DNA of 32,265 nt from assembly GCA_900755685.1 (NCBI GenBank), contig CAAEHI010000053.1, positions 1-32,265 of the forward strand, in the 5' to 3' direction. The DNA comes from an uncultured Collinsella sp. Lineage in GTDB: Bacteria > Actinomycetota > Coriobacteriia > Coriobacteriales > Coriobacteriaceae. The notes below the pieces were generated by a model. It was not told the DNA's origin and ran no database searches. It worked only from the letters and a program-made list of their open reading frames with translations. The position numbers and the translations under genes were made by a program. Numbering within the stretch: the first letter of the stretch is position 1; the number at the start of each line of letters is the position of its first letter. Shown here in pieces: positions 1 through 6,955 of this stretch.

Positions 1-527
1 ACGATGATGTCGCCATACTCGTCTTCGATCTTGTCGAAGAAGTCGACGGCGCCCTTAATTTCTTCAGCGGTCGGGTGCCCCTTTTGGACACCGCCGGTGA
101 GTTTAAACGGCCCCCACGTATCAAAGCCGGGGCAGCCGTAGACGCCCATAAAGATGGCCTGCCTCATGCGGCAGATACCATCGATATCCTTGCTGTACCA
201 CTTGTTTTTGCCACCGTAGGTCATAAGGCCAAACACCTTGTCCTGCGGCTGCAGCACGTTAGTGAGCACACGTGCCATATCCTTGTCGATCTCGGAGTAA
301 TAAATGCCCGTGGCGACGCCGATCAGATGGTATTCGTGCAGGTCGGGGTACTCGTTTTTACCGAGTGACTTCACGTCGAGGGTATCGATTTCGGGGTGTG
401 CCTCAACGATGGCGTCCACGAGCTTTTTCGTATTGCCGTGGTGGCGTGAGGCATAGAGGATGATGGTTCGAATAAGAAGGCCTTTCAGCTGTAATTGCTT
501 CAATGTCTGTATGGTACCCCGTTGCAT
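1..527 (-). CDS. Flavodoxin family protein (3' end outside window)
   Basis: The minus strand reads an uninterrupted frame from about 527 to the window edge, so the C-terminus is missing. The start of the conserved part reads RTIILYASRHHGNTKKLVDA, the flavodoxin beta-1 strand plus FMN phosphate-binding loop (S-R-H-H-G-N-T). Further on come IGVATGIYYSEIDKDM and VFGLMTYGGKNKWYSKD, matching the later FMN-contacting loops of short flavodoxins. The role is probably cytoplasmic electron transfer; no partner gene is visible. The start is uncertain. The first in-frame ATG is at 527 and a TTG lies at 503, neither with a good ribosome site. The family N-terminus would instead begin at an ATT codon (471-473) preceded by AAAGG. 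The gene is divergent from lacX copy 1. Confidence 0.75.
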   Translation of the reverse strand, partial: MQRGTIQTLKQLQLKGLLIRTIILYASRHHGNTKKLVDAIVEAHPEIDTLDVKSLGKNEYPDLHEYHLIGVATGIYYSEIDKDMARVLTNVLQPQDKVFGLMTYGGKNKWYSKDIDGICRMRQAIFMGVYGCPGFDTWGPFKLTGGVQKGHPTAEEIKGAVDFFDKIEDEYGDII

Positions 528-628
528 GGCTGGGATACCGGACGCATCGATGAACGTGCGGGTTTGTCCTTTGGTCAGGGCCGAGACAGGTACTTGTGAG
601 CAAAAGCAGTTGTTCGAAAGGATGGGCA

Positions 629-1510
629 ATGGAATACGCTCTCTCCAACGATTCGATTTCTATTAAGGTGTCCACGGCCGGCGGCTCGTTTACCTCGATT
701 GAGGCCGACGGTCGCGAGTATTTGTGGCAGGGCGATCCCGCCGTGTGGTCCGGCCAGGCGCCGATTTGCTTCCCGATTTGCGGAGGCTTGCGTGACAACA
801 ACGCCATGACGTTTGCCGGGCATCATGTAAAGCTCGCTCGCCACGGGTTTGCGCGCAAACAGGAGTGGAAGCTGCTGAGCCAGAGCGAGAACGAGCTGGC
901 GATGTGCCTGGATTCGGAGGATAACGCGGCGCTGCTGAGCGATTATCCCTACCCGTTTAAGCTTGTCGCCCGCTATGCGCTTGAGGACGCTGCCGTGCGC
1001 GTTTCCTATGAGGTGACCAACGAGGGCACCGAGGACATGCCGTTCTTTATCGGCGGTCATCCCGGCTTTAGGTGTCCGCTCGATGAGGGCGAGGCCTATA
1101 CGGACTACGAACTGCGCTTTGAGAAAGACGAGGCTGCGGAGCTTTGCACTGCTGTCCCTTCGACTGGCTTGATTGACGTGGCAAACCGCTCCAAGAACCC
1201 CATGGTGGGAAAGACGCTGCCCCTGTCGCACGAGCTCTTCGATTTTGCGGAGACCATCTTTGACGTGCTCGAGAGCCGTCAGGTCACGCTTTCCAAAAAG
1301 GGCGAGGACAAGGGCGTCCGCCTGAGCTTTGAGGGCTTCCCATATCTCATTGTGTGGAGCAAGCCCGAGGGCGATTTTGTGGCGGTTGAGCCTTGGGGCG
1401 GCCTTTCGACCTGTTCCGATGAGGACGACGTGCTTGAGCATAAGCGCGGCTGCCTTGTCGCCAAGCCCAAGGAGACCGTCGTTCGCTCGTTCACGATTGA
1501 GATTCTGTAA
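629..1510 (+). CDS. lacX: LacX-type aldose 1-epimerase family protein, copy 1
   Basis: The 293-residue protein belongs to the galactose-mutarotase-like fold, in the LacX subgroup found at the end of lactococcal lac operons. The visible signatures are STAGGSFTSI, GDPAVWSGQAPICFPICGGL, the ARHGFARKQEW block (H72) and GGHPGFRCPLDEGE. It probably interconverts anomers of a hexose or hexose phosphate in the cytoplasm; the substrate is inferred from context only. The ATG at 629 was chosen because GAAAGGA lies 6 nt upstream and because the second copy (30261-31142) has exactly the same length from its equivalent ATG. The next gene, lacC, begins 59 nt downstream, so the two are probably co-transcribed. 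Confidence 0.85.
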   Translation: MEYALSNDSISIKVSTAGGSFTSIEADGREYLWQGDPAVWSGQAPICFPICGGLRDNNAMTFAGHHVKLARHGFARKQEWKLLSQSENELAMCLDSEDNAALLSDYPYPFKLVARYALEDAAVRVSYEVTNEGTEDMPFFIGGHPGFRCPLDEGEAYTDYELRFEKDEAAELCTAVPSTGLIDVANRSKNPMVGKTLPLSHELFDFAETIFDVLESRQVTLSKKGEDKGVRLSFEGFPYLIVWSKPEGDFVAVEPWGGLSTCSDEDDVLEHKRGCLVAKPKETVVRSFTIEIL

Positions 1511-1569
1511 TTCCGTTTTGTCGACTCGTATCGCGAGGCACAAGGAGCCTGCGAGATAAGGAGCTAAAA

Positions 1570-2505
1570 ATGATCCTCACCGTTACGATGAACCCGTCTG
1601 TTGATACGCGCTATCAGCTCGATGAGCTCGTTATCGACGACGTCAACCGTGTGACGCCCGAAAAGACCGCCGGCGGCAAGGGCCTCAACGTGGCCCGTGT
1701 GCTGGGTCAGCTGGGCGACGACGTTGTGGCAACCGGTTTGCTCGGCGGCCACATGGGCGCCTACATGGCTGAGCTCATGGACGCCAACGGTATTAACAAC
1801 GACTTTGTGCCCATCAAGGGCGAGACTCGCATTTGCCTCAACATCCTCCACGCCGGCAACCAGACCGAGCTGCTCGAGAGCGGCCCGACAATTGCCCCCG
1901 AGGAGCTCGATGCCTTTACCGCCAAGTTTACCGAGCTTGCGGGCAAGGCCGACGTCGTCACCATTTCGGGTTCGCTGCCCCGCGGTGTCGAGGCAGACTA
2001 CTATGCCAAGATCACGGGCATTGCCGAGAACGCCGGAGCCAAGGTGCTGCTCGATACCTCGGGTGCTTCGCTCGAGGCCGCCCTTAAGTCCGAAATTAAG
2101 CCCGAGCTGGTCAAGCCCAACCTGACCGAGATCAACGGCCTTCTGGGCACGAGCTTTACCACCGACGATGTGGACGAGCTCCGCGCCGCGCTCGCCTCTG
2201 ATGCCCGCTTCTCCGATATCCCCTGGGTCGTCGTGTCCATGGGTGCTGCCGGCTCCGTTGGCTTCCACAACGGCCGTGCGTTCCGCGCAAAGACGCCCGA
2301 TATCCCTGCCGTTAACGCCACGGGCTCTGGTGACTCCACTATCGCAGGCTTCGCGCATGCCATTGCTGCTGGTGCAGACGACGAGACGGTGCTGCGTACC
2401 GCCAACACCTGCGGCAAGCTCAACGCCATGGATCCCATGACTGGCCACTTGGTTATGGATCGTTGGGACGAGGTCTACAACGGCGTTGTCGTGACCGAGC
2501 TGTAA
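1570..2505 (+). CDS. lacC: Tagatose-6-phosphate kinase / 1-phosphofructokinase family, copy 1
   Basis: This 311-residue PfkB-family sugar kinase shows the N-terminal substrate motif MILTVTMNPSVDTRY, the GGKGLNVARVL signature (about residues 35-45) and the C-terminal ATGSGDS anion-hole and catalytic motif (Asp255). The hexose-phosphate kinases of this type (LacC, FruK, PfkB) phosphorylate tagatose-6-P or fructose phosphates. LacC is favoured because lacA, lacB, lacE, lacF and lacG relatives lie in the same window. An AAGGAG ribosome site precedes the ATG. A near-identical paralogue of equal length lies at 31197-32132, also directly behind a lacX. FruK-like activity cannot be excluded from sequence. 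Confidence 0.85.
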   Translation: MILTVTMNPSVDTRYQLDELVIDDVNRVTPEKTAGGKGLNVARVLGQLGDDVVATGLLGGHMGAYMAELMDANGINNDFVPIKGETRICLNILHAGNQTELLESGPTIAPEELDAFTAKFTELAGKADVVTISGSLPRGVEADYYAKITGIAENAGAKVLLDTSGASLEAALKSEIKPELVKPNLTEINGLLGTSFTTDDVDELRAALASDARFSDIPWVVVSMGAAGSVGFHNGRAFRAKTPDIPAVNATGSGDSTIAGFAHAIAAGADDETVLRTANTCGKLNAMDPMTGHLVMDRWDEVYNGVVVTEL

Positions 2506-2547
2506 GGGCTTGGGCGTCGGCCCCGGCATCGATTGCTAGCTCATGTC

Positions 2548-2670
2548 GACGACAAGTGCGATAGCATTATGTCGGGGCGCGACGCCGACGTTGTCGTGTT
2601 CAATCCCGACCTTACCCTGGTCGAGACGTATGTGGGCGGCAACAGCTTTGGTAATGCGTTCGCCGAGTAA
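2548..2670 (+). pseudogene. C-terminal remnant of a NagA-like amidohydrolase
   Basis: The frame here reads DDKCDSIMSGRDADVVVFNP followed by DLTLVETYVGG and ends at TAA (2668-2670). G-x-DADVVVFNPDL-x-L-x-T-x-V-GG is the typical C-terminal beta-sandwich strand of N-acetylglucosamine-6-phosphate deacetylase and related amidohydrolases. Nothing upstream encodes the metal-binding TIM barrel and no start or ribosome site exists, so only about 40 residues remain. It is probably the scar of a deletion that joined lacC to this tail. The call rests on the pattern of this short segment only. Confidence 0.5.
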
Positions 2671-2733
2671 GCTGCTTGCCGACGCTTACTGGGAGGAGTA
2701 ACGAGCTGCTCGGTTGAGCTGTTCGTCTGATGG

Positions 2734-2757
2734 CGTGATTCCCCTAGGGGAATCACG
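2734..2757. repeat. Perfect 24-bp palindrome
   Basis: The sequence CGTGATTCCCC and its exact reverse complement meet at a central CTAG, giving a perfect 24-bp palindrome. The adjacent terminator stem contains a related but imperfect version (GTTTCCC...GGGAAATCAC). It could be a second hairpin of a tandem terminator or a protein site; the sequence does not decide. Confidence 0.5.
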
Positions 2758-2762
2758 CTGCG

Positions 2763-2819
2763 ACCCCGCCAAGCGTGTTTCCCTAAGGGAAATCACGTTT
2801 GGTGGGGTTTTCTGTTTTT
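2763..2819 (+). terminator. Rho-independent terminator after lacX-lacC copy 1
   Basis: A long stem pairs ACCCCGCCAAGCGTG...TTTCCC with GGGAAA...CACGTTTGGTGGGGT around a TAA loop. The T-rich tract TTTTCTGTTTTT follows on the plus strand. It would stop transcription from lacX-lacC and the remnant before the oppositely oriented tRNA gene. Confidence 0.8.
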
Positions 2820-2877
2820 GAGTAGGAAGCGATCGACGTGGCGATGCGTGGATTGGCGCGCGCCCATAATCGACAAC

Positions 2878-2900
2878 AAAAAAGCCGCCCAAAGGCGGCT
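2878..2900 (-). terminator. Terminator of tRNA-Thr
   Basis: On the minus strand AGCCGCC-TTTG-GGCGGCT is followed by a run of six T. It lies 12 nt beyond the CCA end of the tRNA and is a compact intrinsic terminator. Confidence 0.85.
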
Positions 2901-2911
2901 ATCTTGTGCAA

Positions 2912-2987
2912 TGGAGCCAGCGACCGGGCTCGAACCGGTGACCCCCGCTTTACGAGAGCGGTGCTCTACCAACTGAGCTACGCTGGC
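2912..2987 (-). tRNA. tRNA-Thr (anticodon CGT)
   Basis: The minus strand folds into a complete cloverleaf. The acceptor stem is GCCAGCG/CGCTGGC and the D arm is GCTC-AGTTGGTA-GAGC. The anticodon arm is CCGCT-CTCGTAA-AGCGG, with anticodon CGT reading ACG. The T arm is ACCGG-TTCGAGC-CCGGT, the discriminator base is T, and CCA is encoded. It has its own promoter and terminator, so it is monocistronic. Confidence 0.95.
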
Positions 2988-3026
2988 GACCATATGATGA
3001 CGCAACTGAGGCGTCAACGGCTGTCT

Positions 3027-3055
3027 ATAATACGGGACATCGCACATCCGCGCAA
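3027..3055 (-). promoter_or_regulatory. Promoter of tRNA-Thr
   Basis: On the minus strand TTGCGC (3050-3055) and TATTAT (3027-3032) are separated by exactly 17 nt. The -10 box ends about 40 nt before the mature tRNA 5' end, as expected for a sigma-70-type tRNA promoter with a short leader. Confidence 0.7.
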
Positions 3056-3144
3056 GGGTTCTGACGGCTTTTCTCACTTTAAATGCACTAATATTGGAGA
3101 CGTGATGTCTTGCTCTTACGGGTCTCAAAGAGAATGGGGCAGCG

Positions 3145-3624
3145 ATGGCTCAACCCAAGATTCTTCTCACACGCATCGATGACCGGTTTATTTACGGGCA
3201 AGACGTTGAGCTGTGGAATGAGGCGATTGGTTCCAATCTTGTCCTGATCGTCAACGATGAGATCGCGGCGGATTCGCGCCAATGGGCACCCATGAGGGTG
3301 GCGGCGCCAGAAGGCGTTCGGACACGGTTTTTCTCGGTGCAAAGGACCATCGACATCATTCATACCGCGACGCTGCGTCAATGGATTCTGATCATGGTAG
3401 CCTCACCCGTCGATGCGCTCGCGCTGGTTAAGGGTGGTGTGCCGATTACCAAGATCAGCATCGGCCATATGCAGGCGGGGGAGGGCAAACGCTCTGTAAC
3501 GCCTGTCGTTGCCATAGACGATGCGGACGTCGTTGCTCTCAGAGAGCTGCAAAAGCTCGGAGTAGAACTGGAAATCCGCTACCTCCCCAGCTCTAACCCC
3601 GACCCCATCCAACTAGTCATTTAA
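3145..3624 (+). CDS. Orphan PTS mannose/fructose/sorbose-family IIB, active-site His replaced by Tyr
   Basis: The 159-residue protein has the length and pattern of a complete IIB(Man) domain (LLTRIDDRFIYGQDVELWNE, then VNDEIAADS, ISIGHMQAGEGKR and LGVELEIRYLPSS). In this family the phosphorylated residue is the His of RIDDRLIHGQV. Here the codon is TAC, giving RIDDRFIYGQ with Tyr17. Without that His the protein should be unable to carry phosphate to sugar. No IIA, IIC or IID gene of the mannose family is adjacent, so it is an orphan. It may be a regulatory or decoy IIB, or a decaying gene whose frame is still intact. The last codons and stop lie inside a 28-bp dispersed repeat. Confidence 0.8.
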   Translation: MAQPKILLTRIDDRFIYGQDVELWNEAIGSNLVLIVNDEIAADSRQWAPMRVAAPEGVRTRFFSVQRTIDIIHTATLRQWILIMVASPVDALALVKGGVPITKISIGHMQAGEGKRSVTPVVAIDDADVVALRELQKLGVELEIRYLPSSNPDPIQLVI

Positions 3625-3643
3625 GAACGTCCCCAATGACTAG
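3613..3643. repeat. Dispersed repeat with inverted ends, copy 1
   Basis: CTAGTCATT (3613-3621) and AATGACTAG (3635-3643) form 9-bp inverted ends around TAAGAACGTCCCC. Twenty-seven of the 28 bases from 3613 recur in reverse orientation at 27414-27441. The TAA stop of the orphan IIB gene is part of the repeat. Confidence 0.75.
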
Positions 3644-3650
3644 GTAGCAA

Positions 3651-3682
3651 AGCGCCCGTCGGCGGTGGTTCCGGCGGGCGCT
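3651..3682. terminator. GC-rich hairpin between convergent genes
   Basis: AGCGCCCG (3651-3658) pairs with CGGGCGCT (3675-3682), with extra inner pairs. It sits between the 3' ends of the orphan IIB gene and galM. Neither side has a clear T tract, so terminator function is only inferred from position. Confidence 0.4.
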
Positions 3683-3708
3683 GCTGTGCGATATGTTGCG
3701 TTATGGGC

Positions 3709-4761
3709 TTAGTGCCTCATAAAGTGGTATTCGATCACATTGCTATAGGGGTGACCCGGGCCCACAATGCCCTGCGGGAACAGCGGCTGGTGCGGCGTGT
3801 CGGGGTACATCTCGGCCTCGAGAGCAAAGCCGGCGCCCCAGCCATAGTTAGCATCGTCCTTGGCGTGCTCGTCGCCCAGCCAGTTGCCGGTGTAGAGCTG
3901 CACGCCCGGGGCGGTGGTGTAGTAGTCCAGCTCGCGGCCGGTCCACATCTCCTCGACATGCAGGGCGCGGCGCAGGTTGCGACCGTACTGATAGTCATCG
4001 ATGCACAGGCAGTGGTCGTAGCCGCGTGCCTGCTTAATCTGCGGATCGTCGGCCTCCATGCCAGGCGCGACGGGGCGCAGCTCACGGAAGTCAAACGGCG
4101 TGCCCTCGACCGGAGCAATCTCGCCGGTGGGGATGTTCTGCTCGTTGATGGGCAGGTAGTGGGCAGCGTTAGCAACAAAGAAGTGCTCACAGTCCATGCC
4201 GGCGTTGTGACCGGCAAGGTTAAAGTACGTGTGGTTGGTCATGGACACGTACGTGGCGCGGTCGCTCTCACAGCCATATTCGATACGGAAGCAGCCGGTG
4301 CGCGTCACGGTAAACACGGCCGTAAAGGTGCGGTTGCCGGGAAGGCCCAGCTCACCGTCCTCAAGCGAGGTGGTCATGCGCACGGCGTTGTGAGTCTCGT
4401 CGAGCTCAACATCCCACACCCGCTTGTGCAGGCCGTGCTCAAGATCGCTGTGCAGGTTGTTGGCGCCTTCGTTGGCCGGCATATGCCAGTCCGTGCCGGC
4501 GATGGTGATCGTGGCACCTGCAGTGCGGTTGGCCACAGGTCCGATGGTCGCACCAAAGCAGGCGGGGTTGTCAAAGTAATCCTCGAGCTTATCGAAGCCC
4601 AGCACCACATCGCGCACGTTGCCGGGGATGTCGGGCACGTCGATGCCCAACACGGTGCCGCCATAGTCCATAATGCGAACGCAGATCTCGGGCCCGTTGA
4701 GGGTGTAACGATGAACGGGGGTACCGCACGGCGCGGTGCCGAAAAGCTCGGAAGTGATCAT
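3709..4761 (-). CDS. galM: Galactose mutarotase (aldose 1-epimerase)
   Basis: This 350-residue cytoplasmic enzyme should interconvert alpha- and beta-D-galactose or glucose. The GalM landmarks are present: ATIGPVANRTAGA, the first His in NNLHSD (H104), the catalytic His in TNHTYFNLAGH (H177), the sugar-binding Asp in GYDHC (D249) and the catalytic Glu in ALEAEMYPD (E315). The ATG at 4761 was preferred over an upstream in-frame ATG because AGGA stands 5 nt before it and the family N-terminus starts here. It is divergent from the DeoR-type gene and shares its control region, which suggests common regulation. Sequence type and length differ clearly from the two LacX epimerases. Confidence 0.92.
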   Translation of the reverse strand: MITSELFGTAPCGTPVHRYTLNGPEICVRIMDYGGTVLGIDVPDIPGNVRDVVLGFDKLEDYFDNPACFGATIGPVANRTAGATITIAGTDWHMPANEGANNLHSDLEHGLHKRVWDVELDETHNAVRMTTSLEDGELGLPGNRTFTAVFTVTRTGCFRIEYGCESDRATYVSMTNHTYFNLAGHNAGMDCEHFFVANAAHYLPINEQNIPTGEIAPVEGTPFDFRELRPVAPGMEADDPQIKQARGYDHCLCIDDYQYGRNLRRALHVEEMWTGRELDYYTTAPGVQLYTGNWLGDEHAKDDANYGWGAGFALEAEMYPDTPHQPLFPQGIVGPGHPYSNVIEYHFMRH

Positions 4762-4916
4762 TTGGTTCCTAACATCGAGGTATTTCCGACAAACTGTAGC
4801 GCGAACAGGCGAGATTATCACTACACCCCACTAAAGCAGGGGGTATTTTTCTCAAAAAAGTGATGATTGGAGCTGTGCTGGCGTTCATTTCTGACGCGCG
4901 CGAGTCTGATACAATT

Positions 4917-4934
4917 TGTTCGTTATTGTTTGAA
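4917..4934. promoter_or_regulatory. Candidate LacR box at the galM/lacR intergenic region
   Basis: The 18-bp stretch reads TGTTC-N5-TGTTTGAA. The same layout occurs upstream of lacF (26820-26837) and, as TGTTC-N5-TGTTCAAA, upstream of lacA (28743-28760). The two TGTT blocks are 10 bp apart, so they face the same side of the helix. DeoR-family LacR proteins are known to bind TGTTT-rich repeats; assignment to this window's regulator is inference. Confidence 0.5.
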
Positions 4935-4966
4935 TTGACGTGAGCGTGGAACAGCGAGGACTCATC

Positions 4967-5731
4967 GTGATTAAAGCGGAGCGACAGGATAAGGTTCGGC
5001 AGCTGCTCGAGGAACAGGGAACGGTCTCGGTCAAGGAGATTTCGGATGCGTTAGGTGTCTCGGATATGACGATCCGCCGTGACCTTGAGGAGCTTGCGAG
5101 CCTGGGCGAGATCGAGCGCGTGCACGGCGGAGCCCGCAGTGCGCAGAGCCGTCCACACGCTATGCTGCGCCATGAGTATTCGCACAGCGAAAAGCGCACG
5201 AAGCATGCCGAGGAAAAGTTGCAGATTGCGCGCCGTTCTGTGGAGCTTATCGAGGAAGGCTCGACCATCTTTTTGGGCACGGGCACCACGGTTGAGCAGA
5301 TGGCCTCGATGCTGCCGGCGTTTCGCCTGCGCATTGTGACCAATTCGCTTTCGGTGTTTAACCTGCTCGAGGCGCGTGAAGACTGCGAACTGTGCCTGGT
5401 GGGCGGCGTGTACCGCCGCCGCACTGCCGCCTTTGTGGGCCCCACGGCCGAGGACACCTTGCGCGCACTGGGGATCGACGCAGCCTTTATCGGCGCAAAC
5501 GGCATTTTGGACGGCGACGTGTCTACGTCTAACATGGAAGAGGGCCGCATCCAGCAGCTCGCCTTTAGCAAGGCCGACTCGCGCTATCTGATCGCCGATT
5601 CCAGCAAGATTGGCAAGCGCGACTTCTACACCTTCTGCCGTCTGGACAGCCTGGACGCCGTGGTGTGCGAGCCGGGCATCGCCGCCGAGGACCGCACTGC
5701 CATCGAGGAGCACACGCGGGTCATCTGCTAA
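4967..5731 (+). CDS. DeoR-family sugar regulator (LacR-like)
   Basis: The 254-residue repressor has an N-terminal winged helix (about residues 5-56, with VSVKEISDALGVSDMTIRRDL and the HGGA wing end) and a C-terminal sugar-phosphate sensor domain. The sensor shows FLGTGTTVEQMA, VTNSLSVFNLL, LVGGVYRRRTAAFVGPTAE, GANGI and ADSSKIGKRDF, typical of DeoR/GlpR/LacR proteins that release DNA when bound by a phosphosugar. GTG at 4967 was chosen because GCGAGGA is 6 nt upstream and it gives the usual family length; an earlier in-frame GTG lies at 4940. Likely targets are the tagatose-pathway genes, by position and shared upstream motif. A fragment of a paralogue lies at 10042-10419. Confidence 0.85.
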   Translation: MIKAERQDKVRQLLEEQGTVSVKEISDALGVSDMTIRRDLEELASLGEIERVHGGARSAQSRPHAMLRHEYSHSEKRTKHAEEKLQIARRSVELIEEGSTIFLGTGTTVEQMASMLPAFRLRIVTNSLSVFNLLEAREDCELCLVGGVYRRRTAAFVGPTAEDTLRALGIDAAFIGANGILDGDVSTSNMEEGRIQQLAFSKADSRYLIADSSKIGKRDFYTFCRLDSLDAVVCEPGIAAEDRTAIEEHTRVIC

Positions 5732-5851
5732 CTAGCGCTACGGGATTGCCAACAGGCGATGCGGGAGGACTTTTACCTCCTGTCATTGTGGAAACCAGCG
5801 CGTCAGCGCTACGCGATATGACGCGCAAATGAGGATTCCACTATCAAATCG

Positions 5852-6147
5852 TCTCAACCTGTAACAGGTAGGGGTGAAACCACCAACCAGATGTTGCAGA
5901 TTGAGATTTTTGACCCGGCCTATTCCGTTTGTCTCGATCTGTAACAGCTAGGACCGAATAATTCAGCTAGTTGTTACAGATTTAGATTGGGGACATTGGC
6001 CTGTGCATTCATCTCAATCTGTAACATCTAGACGTCCAAAACCGGTCTTAGTGTTACAGATTGAGACAATTCGGCGGGGTCTACCTTGTTTGTCTCGATC
6101 TGTAACGGTTAGGACTTAAAAACTCGGCTACGTGTTACAGATCGAGA
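5852..6147. repeat. Palindromic repeat array 1 (four 55-bp units)
   Basis: Units lie at 5852-5906, 5932-5986, 6012-6066 and 6093-6147, each exactly 55 bp, separated by 25, 25 and 26 bp. Each unit starts with a variant of TCTCGATCTGTAACA and ends with a variant of its complement TGTTACAGATYGAGA, with 25 bp between the arms. The array fills the space between the 3' ends of the DeoR and GntR genes. The rest of the gap from 5732 holds only a small GGAGG/CCTCC hairpin. Confidence 0.9.
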
Positions 6148-6163
6148 CAAAAGAAAAAGAACA

Positions 6164-6883
6164 TTAGGACTTGAAAATAAAGTTTTGATAAGGGATTCGC
6201 CCAGTTAAGACGGTGCGGCAGACAATTGAGATTAGTTTGCCTTCGGAGTCGTAAGCATAATGAGTCAGTTCGATGACCGGAAGTTTTGCAACACCATAAT
6301 TACTGGCTTCGGAATCGCTAAGCTGACGTGCTCTATAGCTTTCCCTAACAGATTGGATAGACTTGGACAAGTCGTCCATGATTCTGCTAAATGCCTGAAA
6401 ATCTAACTGGTTATTCGGAACGCGCGACTTTGAAATGAAGAACGTATCAGCGCCTATGAAGCTGCCTTCAAGTTCGTAGGTCAATTCAAGACGCTGAATT
6501 TCATCGCGACTTTGACATCCAAATTGTTGGAGCATCATTACGGAAATTGGACGACCTGATGTGAGGCCGCCGAAATGTTTGGTGATGGCATCCGGATCAA
6601 CGCCATCGCAATGGCTTGCAAAGTCAAAGTCTAAAAGTGAATTGAGCTCGCTAACGCGTTTCGGTGCAACAAACGATCCCTTACCTTGGATTCGATAGAT
6701 ACTTCCACGACGCTCCAGCTCACTCATGGCAAGTCGGACGGTTGTTCTGCTTACGGCGTATTCGTCGCAGAGTTCCATTTCTGTTGGAAGTTTATCGTCT
6801 GCTTGATATTCATCGACGATCTGCTTGAGCAGCGCGTCGGTGAGCTGTAAATAGAGTGGCCGTTTTTCGTGTGTATCGAGCAT
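6164..6883 (-). CDS. GntR/HutC-family transcriptional regulator
   Basis: The roughly 239-residue protein has an N-terminal GntR winged helix (KRPLYLQLTDALLKQIVDEY, then LPTEMELCDEYAVSRTTVRL and RIQGKGSFVA). A UTRA-type effector domain follows, with FGGLTSGRPISV, EIQRLELTYEL, FFISKSRVP and GVAKLPVIELTHYAYDSEG. UTRA domains bind small ligands, often sugar phosphates. ATG at 6883 was chosen because GAGG lies 5 nt before it; an in-frame ATG at 6901 would add six residues but has a poorly spaced site. The gene follows the DUF7916-type gene on the same strand and is opposite to the IICB permease, so it probably controls both. Base composition looks more AT-rich than the flanking lac genes. Confidence 0.85.
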   Translation of the reverse strand: MLDTHEKRPLYLQLTDALLKQIVDEYQADDKLPTEMELCDEYAVSRTTVRLAMSELERRGSIYRIQGKGSFVAPKRVSELNSLLDFDFASHCDGVDPDAITKHFGGLTSGRPISVMMLQQFGCQSRDEIQRLELTYELEGSFIGADTFFISKSRVPNNQLDFQAFSRIMDDLSKSIQSVRESYRARQLSDSEASNYGVAKLPVIELTHYAYDSEGKLISIVCRTVLTGRIPYQNFIFKS

Positions 6884-6955
6884 TAGAGCCTCAGTTTGCA
6901 TGTTGGTTATACCTGATGGTTGCCTCAGTCGGGATGTAACGTGGGCAAGGTAACC

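Noticed and set aside
575..1543. Minus-strand frame of 322 codons opposite lacX copy 1
   Set aside because: The plus strand encodes a clear epimerase with ribosome site and a paralogue; the minus frame has no family pattern. The similar frame opposite lacX/lacC copy 2 was rejected for the same reason.
4811..4857. Hairpin ACCCC...GGGGGT with a T tract upstream of galM as a terminator
   Set aside because: No plus-strand gene ends before it, and it lies in the divergent galM/deoR promoter region; a leader or control element is as likely, so it was not called.
5852..6147. CRISPR array
   Set aside because: The regular 55-bp repeat and 25-bp spacer look CRISPR-like. However, the repeats vary greatly inside, are full-length palindromes, have spacers related between arrays, and there is no cas gene in the window.
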